Shown: piece by piece, positions 58,295 through 64,000 of the stretch
Numbering within the stretch: position 1 is the first letter of the stretch
Layout of the letters: each line of letters opens with the position of its first letter
Source: Sisyra terminalis
Taxonomy: Eukaryota > Arthropoda > Insecta > Neuroptera > Sisyridae
Direction: 5' to 3'
Assembly: GCA_958496175.1 (NCBI GenBank)
Contig: OY292275.1
Coordinates: 20,398,001 to 20,462,000, forward strand
DNA: 64,000 nucleotides
Program-made: the position numbers and the translations under genes
Notes under the pieces: model-generated
Told to the model about the DNA's origin: nothing
The model's database searches: none
What the model saw: the letters and a program-made list of their open reading frames with translations, nothing else

Positions 58295-58515
58295 GTCTTA
58301 GAGATGCATACTGGATCTCTTCTTTTATACCATATACACATCTGATAGCTACCTACGCAGATGATATTGTAGTACTTGCCACTGATTCAAATCCATCTCA
58401 AGCCACCAACAATAAAAGGCAACAACATATCGGCCTTATATTCAAGTGGTGTCAGAAATGGAAGGTAAAAGTAAAAAAATGCATCAATGTAACTTTTACC
58501 TATAACAAACGGTGG
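58295..58515 (+). pseudogene. Jockey-type reverse transcriptase relic with the catalytic YADD box
   Basis: From 58345: IATYADDIVVLATDSNPSQA, then QQHIGLIFKWCQKWKVKV, and VTFTYNKRW. The YADD box is at 58354-58365. Upstream, 58303-58344 looks like a scrambled copy of the usual PQG-ILGPLLYTIYTSD block. Order and wording fit the Jockey clade (YADDTAVLA-HLN-LQ-W--KW-IK--TFT). Both ends are truncated. It could be the missing upstream part of an element like the relic at 52960, but they lie 5 kb apart and may be separate insertions. Confidence 0.85.
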
Positions 58516-60703
58516 CCTAGAGATCATCGTCCAAATTCTTCGAGAGTTTCAGTGCTGGCTGGTTGCTTTCATCAAAATTTTAAAATCTTTGATTTGACTC
58601 TTGAAATGTATGAGTCTTTTATTTTATCTGATGTTTAAATATGTACACAAATATCAAATAAATTGTAATCATTTGCGCAATAGTTTTTAAGGACGATTTA
58701 GCAATAATATTACACAAACCCTGATTATACAAAAACACACAACTGTGTTACCAAATATGAATAAGTATTCAATTTCAGATGTAATATTTAAATGTGCTGT
58801 AATGAACTTACACTACAGGGAATTGAATCAAAAGACTGGTCAAAGATAAATATGGTCAAACTTGGAAAACTAAATAATTAAAAGGTCCATGTTCGGAAAG
58901 CATGGAGAATGAGATTGAAAAAATTCTGAGTTATTTCAGTAATACAATTCCATTGTTGTTTTTCTAATCCTATGGTTTTCCCTGGAAAATTATGTTTCAA
59001 TCTTTCAAGAAATGTCTCGCCAAGATATAAATACAAGTGCAGTAACCAATATGAGTTACCAGTTACAGTTGGGAATGCAATCCGATAACGACAAACATGC
59101 TAAATCAATAGTTGGCTAATGATAATATCGTCCTAATAAGTCATAGTTATAGTTTCTGGTAATAAAAGTACATTGATATAAGCAAATATATTAGTGTATT
59201 TTACCTTTTACAATATAAATAAGTTACTCGTTTATCATTTCATAAACCCTAATCTATTTCATAAAAAAGAACGTTACTGTATTTAATATTGTTGAACACA
59301 TTTTAAGAAACAGTTGATTAGTGAACGTAGAAATATATGTTAAGTTAAATTTGCGTAAAAACAGTAATTTTTCTGCTTTTTTTCGATAGTTCTAAAAGAC
59401 AATCATAGGTTACAAATCTAACTTTATTTGCCAAATCTATTCTCTTCTGGCTTTTACTAATTTCTCTAAGGAACTCCGTAAAAACGACTCATTTAATATT
59501 TCATTAAATCGATGTACCATACTCTTTTCTATTACATCGGCTTTTGGTTCTTTTTTCGTATTAATAGATGATCATGCGTAACACTTGAGTGGTCTATCTT
59601 TAACCGTAAAAAGAGTAGATATTTGTTCCTGTCTAGCGAATTCTATTTCACAAAATTTATTTTCCCATTTCTCCATTCATTTTCATCAGATAACCACTGG
59701 TATAGTGTTTAATTTTCTTTGTCGCTAGTCCTTTTTAACCTTTTTTAAACTGAACCTCTTTAGTTGTCTCATCTGTTTTATGAATATGTTTACTGATTTG
59801 ATGAATTTTAACATAAGTATATATAATTATTTAGCACTTTACAACAGTTAATACTGTTATAACTTTTCTACTTTTAACCACGGCAATAATTCTTCAAGAG
59901 TTCACGGTTTATGTACTTAATTTGTAAGTTTTATAGTACTCATTCTAATTATTTTATGTAAAAATGCAGTAATTATAAAATATTATTGTGTTTACTTTTT
60001 AATCATAGATAAAATTTAAAATTAAAAGAGACCAAATTAAAAGGACATTTAACTGTATAGTTTCGTAATAGTTACCGAGATAAGTTGCATAATACAATGA
60101 GATTAAAATATTTTATGACAAAATTTTCTAGTTTCCGACATTACATACTCATCATTCATAATGAAAATAACAAGCTATATCCAAAGAAGGATGAAATAAA
60201 CTAGCCAACAAAGAACGTTAAATCTTTTATTGTAATGCTCACGGAAAATAAAAGAAGACATGCAGCAGACAACTTGCACAATTCCGAGTTACTTTAAAAC
60301 TTATCATAGTCATTAAAGTTTGATAGTAACAAGAGTAACGTTTTATTTATTGTATATAAAAATTGCGTTTATGTAAAAATGTGTCCACGTTAAAATGTAG
60401 TTTTAAAATTTTGTTTATATTTTATAATATTTATACGTCTTAAAAGCAAAATAACATGATTGCAAAAAAGGATCGCTGTTTGTCGAGTAGATCCATAATG
60501 CATATAAATATTTGTAATTAATTTATTACCTGAGGATTTTATAAACGATTTTGATAACTTATAAAATAATTTGATTTTTATGTTCACTAATTTTAAAATT
60601 TACAATCAGCTCGTTTCTTTGGCAATTCAAAATAAATTTTGATTGCTTTTGAATTATTTGTAGTTGCAAAATAGTTGCTGCTGTAAATGCAATAACGTAC
60701 GAT
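58516..60703. other. Unique AT-rich DNA
   Basis: No gene is recognised. A 65-codon minus frame at 60390-60587 has no known motif. Confidence 0.4.
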
Positions 60704-60882
60704 TTTTGTTATGTATTGTCTCTTTATAACTGTTTTTATAACTAAGAGTTTAGAGTGGCTCTAAGTTTAATAAAAAACCGCATTGAGAAATACTAAAAAT
60801 TTTCTCGATTCTCGAAAATCGAACCATCGCACCTACCAGTTTTGGAGCGGCCGCCTTAACCACTCGACCACCCGTAGGTTAC
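60704..60882 (-). mobile_element. tRNA-derived SINE, copy 8, best preserved head
   Basis: The reverse complement begins 'taacctacgggtggtcgagt' and 'ggttaaggcggccgctccaa', a tRNA-Ser/Leu-like A box, followed by 'aactggtaggtgcgatggtt' with B box ggttcgatttt. The tail follows: 'cgagaatcgagaaaattttt', 'agtatttctcaatgcggttt', 'tttattaaacttagagccac' and 'gttataaaaacagttataaa'. All family blocks are present. Confidence 0.9.
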
Positions 60883-61125
60883 CTAATTCAACAACAATCA
60901 GAGTTTAATTTGGACTTCTACATAAATAAACCTTATGATTACTTACAGTTCCACCACAAAATCTTTCCGGATTAAATCTCCCCGATAAAATCTTTCAAAC
61001 ATAATTCCATCATGGAGGGTACAACAAATTTCTAGTGTTCTCTATAAAAAAAAAAAAAAAAAAAAAAAACAGAAGAATTTCAATAGAACGGCTCAATATT
61101 TTCAGGAACGACCGAATTAAAAGGA
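60883..61125. other. Unique stretch with a 24-base A tract
   Basis: 61046-61069 is an uninterrupted run of 24 A. It could be the tail of an eroded retroposon on the plus strand, but nothing upstream is recognised. 61114-61125 (gaattaaaagga) is the left copy of the duplication flanking the next element. Confidence 0.6.
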
Positions 61126-61169
61126 TGGATAATAATATATATAAGTCTTTGAGATTCAATTAAATTTCT

Positions 61170-61218
61170 TTATTACGACGCGTTTCGACAGTTTTAAACT
61201 GTCATCATCAGGTAATAA
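61170..61218 (-). ncRNA. Type I hammerhead ribozyme motif with short stem III
   Basis: On the minus strand: stem I ttattac (61218-61212), core ctgatga (61211-61205), one bulged T (61204), stem II gacagtt / aactgtc (7 bp, loop taa, 61203-61187), core gaa, stem III ac-gc-gt (2 bp), cleavage-site C at 61177, then stem I gtaataa (61176-61170), 7 bp perfect. All conserved core bases are present. Short-stem-III type I hammerheads are established features of Penelope-like elements. The bulged T before stem II is unusual and may reduce activity. It starts 14 bp after the stop codon. Confidence 0.88.
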
Positions 61219-61231
61219 TACAGAATAATAA

Positions 61232-61655
61232 TTATTTTGTCAATTTTAAACAAATTTCATATAGGTTGTTTGTTTTATATAATTTGTCGTTAAGGATGTT
61301 ATTTGGATCTAGTTTGTGTGCTTTGTATATTTCATATTCTTCTAGGGTGTTCATAGTGATATTTTCTTGAAAATATGTAGTGGCTTAAAATTTGTTCCGA
61401 AATTTAAGCATTGACGATTTTCGTCATAAAGGTGTTTTGTAAAATTTGAAGTTGTTGTTGAAGTAGGTTTCTTGGGTGTATGTTCCTTATACCTTGTTCT
61501 GAAAGATCTACCAGTTTGGCCAATGTAGAATTTTTCACAGGAACCACCTTTAATTTTATATATTCCGGTCTTATTTTCCGTTGTAATTTGATTGTTCTCC
61601 AATGGTTTGAGCATTTTCATCATGTTGTTGTTTGTTGAAAATGCGATATTGAAAG
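61232..61655 (-). pseudogene. Penelope-like polyprotein C-terminus, GIY-YIG endonuclease
   Basis: The 90-codon frame at 61351-61623 contains LKPLENNQ, then GIYKI (residues 20-24), then FYIGQTGRSFRTRYKEH (32-48), the GIY and YIG strands with the conserved Arg and His that follow. The CxxC usual before the YIG strand is reduced to GGSC here; the 42.3 kb copy keeps CVSC. After ISL the frame shifts by one, and the C-terminus continues NTLEEYEIYKAHKLDPNNIL to a TAA at 61232-61234. Upstream, NIAFSTNNN (about 61624-61650) is the end of the preceding domain. The reverse transcriptase is absent, so the gene is truncated and frameshifted. Confidence 0.92.
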
Positions 61656-61686
61656 AATAAAAAGGATATTGATAGAATTAAAAGGA

Positions 61687-62855
61687 ATATTTTTAATCAA
61701 ATTTTGAAATGGTTTTTACTGAGAATTTTTTTTGCAATGTTCACAATGATAAACGTTCCCAACGGAGAACGATCTCAATGATCAACCTTCCTAACAATGA
61801 ACTTTCGCAAAGATGAACGATGTTCACTAAAATTTAAAAATTAAAATCAAAATAAATAATCATGGGGACATTTTTACTGGAGCGCAAGTGTCATGTTTCC
61901 ATTACTTAGTATATAGTACAAAATCAGCTTTGGTAAGACCTTATTATAGTTAAAATTGTAGAGAATTGTCAACCAGTAACCAAGAATAAATACCAAGTAA
62001 AATCAAGAATCGACAAAACTTTAGATGACTTTTTACCCATTGCTATCATGAAAATATTAAAATCAAGATAAATAGTTCTCAATAATACCAATTTTCAAGA
62101 ATACCCAAAAGTATGTAGAAACCAATTATTTTATTTATTGATAAATTAGTTTCCAAACATGATTTCAAACAATAAATCTTTCCCATATAAAATAGATTTT
62201 TGAAAAAAAATATAACTTTTTCTCTAAAACTTTTGAACTCTGCTAGATGTAATGAAATGAAATAGTCATCTAAATGAAAGCTGAGGAAATTTTCTTAAAA
62301 AATTATCCTTAACAATTTTTCATAAATGCCATAGTTTGGCCGGAAATCGCTGTCGAAAGCGCTAGTGTCATTTTGCATAAGATTTGATCGCGCACTATAC
62401 TATATTGCGAAAATTTTGATTTCTTGACAAATACTTATGTAAGTTTTTGCTAAAAATCAAAATGGATCTTTGAAAGTAATAATTTATACTATTATTTTAC
62501 CCATTTTATAAAGATTAATTTTTGAACTAAAAAATCATAGACGATAAATCTAATTATAATTATAATTTGGGTAGATTTCAAAAGCTCAAAAAATTCTGCA
62601 TCGATTTAGCTCAAATTCTGTCACCATATACAACCCACTTCAAAGATTGTTTTTATATATTTTTTGCGTCAGTAATATACCTACGAAGAGAACAGCTTTT
62701 TCAAAGGTCAATATAATAACTGCTAACTGTCAATACTTTATTGCTACGATCGTGTAGAGATTTTTAGAGATATTGCGATTTTTATCGAAGGTTAACGGAA
62801 AAATGTATATTTTGAAGGTAAGTTATAATAGATAATAGGTAAAGTTATTATAGGT
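61687..62855. other. Unique AT-rich DNA
   Basis: No gene or second-copy repeat is recognised. Confidence 0.4.
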
Positions 62856-63065
62856 ACACCAAGGGATGCTTCGAGTTGCTTAAAGAGGGTTTTTTAATAT
62901 TCCAAAAACATATATTTAAATTCAAGTTATTTATATTCATATTTAAAATATAGGTTTATATACATAAGTGCACAAAACGAACAAAATCATTAAGAATCCG
63001 CCGAACCCGCAAGGCTGACTCACCGAACACCTCGGGTTCGATTGAACCCAGTTTAAGAACCACTG
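62856..63065 (-). mobile_element. hAT-like non-autonomous element
   Basis: The right end read inward is 'cagtggttcttaaactgggt', 'tcaatcgaacccgagg', 'tgttcggtgagtcagcct', a typical hAT terminus with GTTCG-rich subterminal sequence. The flanks ttataggt (62848-62855) and ctataggt (63066-63073) agree at 7 of 8 positions. The left end 'acaccaagggatgcttcg' is only a weak match to the right terminus, so the left border rests on the duplication. The 210-bp unit has no frame. Confidence 0.65.
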
Positions 63066-63073
63066 CTATAGGT

Positions 63074-64000
63074 TCTTCTTATGTATTATCCGAACGTAAA
63101 AATTTAAAGTCAAGCGTTTCTCGCAATTGCATAGATTTTTATTTTTTCCTTGGAAAAATCTTGTGAAAGCATAGTTTTTTGGTTTTCTGTGCTAGCAAGT
63201 TTAGATTCTCGCATGGCTGAACTCTTCCTTCCAACATCGTATGTAATTGATCATTTTCTTCTGATCGGGATAATCAATTTCGTTATTTTTCTTTTCGTTT
63301 TTGAATTCTTCTAGATTTCCTTCTATAACATCCATTACGAACCCTCTTCTTCTCAGGTTGCATTTTCTTTTTATCACCGCAGCGATCACCCTCCAATTTT
63401 CATAGGCTCTCCCCAATACGAGCATTTAATTTTCTGAATTCTTCTTCTGCAATACATTTCTAGACTTGGTAGATATTTAATTTTTGTGTTTTTTCCAAGA
63501 AAATTTACAATCTCAATTGTAAATTGCATACATATCGTTTTACCAACTGTTTTCGGAAGTTATGTTTAAATTTTCCAACCAAAAGACTATTTTTGATACT
63601 GAATGTAGGGTTTGCTTTAGTAACACACGGAAATTTTAAGGATCATTAACAACGTCAAAATACGATTTTTTTTTTAAAAAGTCTCATCTGCAGGCTGCAT
63701 ATGACACGGGATGCTAGGTTTTTTATCATGTATTCATAAATGTTGTATAGAAGCATAATTTAATCTTTGAGTTCATATTCATTATTTATCCAATGAAATT
63801 TTATATTCAACATATTCATTAAATTATTACTTCATTAACAGTAATGTCTCACCAATAAATTTTAAAGGAATAACTTTTTACTTTCTGTCCACACCAAGTT
63901 TTTTTTTGAAAATTAAGTGAAAAGAAATCTAGAAAAAGTTAAGAAACTTAAGAAGAAGTGTATTGGGTACCTAAAGTACCTTTAAGCCTTTTTATCTAAG
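63074..64000. other. Mostly unique DNA with one unassigned frame
   Basis: A 74-codon minus frame at 63201-63425 is discussed in findings. Otherwise nothing is recognised to the window edge. Confidence 0.4.

Larger units (their letters stand above)
61126..61674 (-). mobile_element. 5'-truncated Penelope-like retroelement insertion
   Basis: A 549-bp minus-strand unit holds the C-terminal GIY-YIG coding part (61232-61655), then a stop, then a hammerhead ribozyme fold (61170-61218) in the 3' untranslated or pseudo-LTR part. It is flanked by the identical 12-mer gaattaaaagga at 61114-61125 and 61675-61686. The 12-bp duplication and 5' truncation fit target-primed insertion of a Penelope-like element. 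The perfect duplication suggests it is younger than the relics at 42.3 and 48.9 kb. Confidence 0.88.

Noticed and set aside
61046..61069. Run of 24 A as a polyadenylation tail of a processed gene
   Set aside because: No recognisable retroposed gene precedes it on either strand.
1..64000. CRISPR arrays, bacterial operons, rRNA genes or integrated viral genes
   Set aside because: No regularly spaced direct repeats, no clustered long frames, no rRNA-like text and no viral protein motifs were seen.

Overview
The window is AT-rich (roughly 30% G+C by eye) nuclear DNA of an animal, most likely an insect. The evidence is its interspersed repeats: Penelope-like elements with a GIY-YIG endonuclease, Jockey-type and other non-LTR retrotransposon relics, tRNA-derived SINEs, hAT-like MITEs, and a repeat type with 'actagctg...ccgcg' heads and 'caaatctttcctctttata' tails that I know as common in insect genomes. 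I see no bacterial operons, rRNA, functional tRNA, CRISPR array or complete host gene. The species cannot be named from the sequence.

Layout. 1-8.4 kb: unique AT-rich DNA, a foldback repeat at 2.2-2.5 kb, insect 'ctagctg' repeats at 1.5, 4.5 and 5.5-6.6 kb, and an unexplained G+C-richer patch at 6.96-7.55 kb. 8.4-20.1 kb: SINE copies at 8.4, 9.9 and 12.7 kb, a foldback at 8.7 kb, a hAT-like MITE at 15.4 kb, repeat C (copy 1) at 15.8 kb, and a 2.7 kb composite repeat at 17.4-20.1 kb that holds a 98-bp tandem duplication and a tRNA-like module. 20.1-29.5 kb: mostly unique DNA with one hairpin at 23.45 kb and one hAT-like MITE at 26.7 kb. 29.5-30.9 kb: five DNA elements packed or nested in 1.4 kb. 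34.2-35.6 kb: repeat C (copy 2) and another MITE. 40.0-40.45 kb: repeat D (copy 2).

From 42 kb on, decayed retrotransposon coding sequence appears: Penelope-like relics at 42.3, 48.9 and 61.2-61.7 kb, a non-LTR endonuclease/reverse-transcriptase relic at 43.7-44.6 kb (minus strand), and Jockey-type relics at 46.9-47.5, 53.0-53.4 and 58.3-58.5 kb. Five more SINE copies lie between 49.5 and 60.9 kb.

The best discoveries are: a complete type I hammerhead ribozyme fold in the 3' end of the Penelope-like copy at 61.17-61.22 kb, which is itself flanked by a 12-bp duplication; an eight-copy tRNA-derived SINE family; a MITE family with two perfect 8-bp target duplications; and a palindromic element that cuts a Jockey reading frame, which resumes on its far side. 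The region reads as an intergenic desert or a very large intron shaped by transposition. All the annotated elements appear non-autonomous or decayed, so their relevance is mainly evolutionary.
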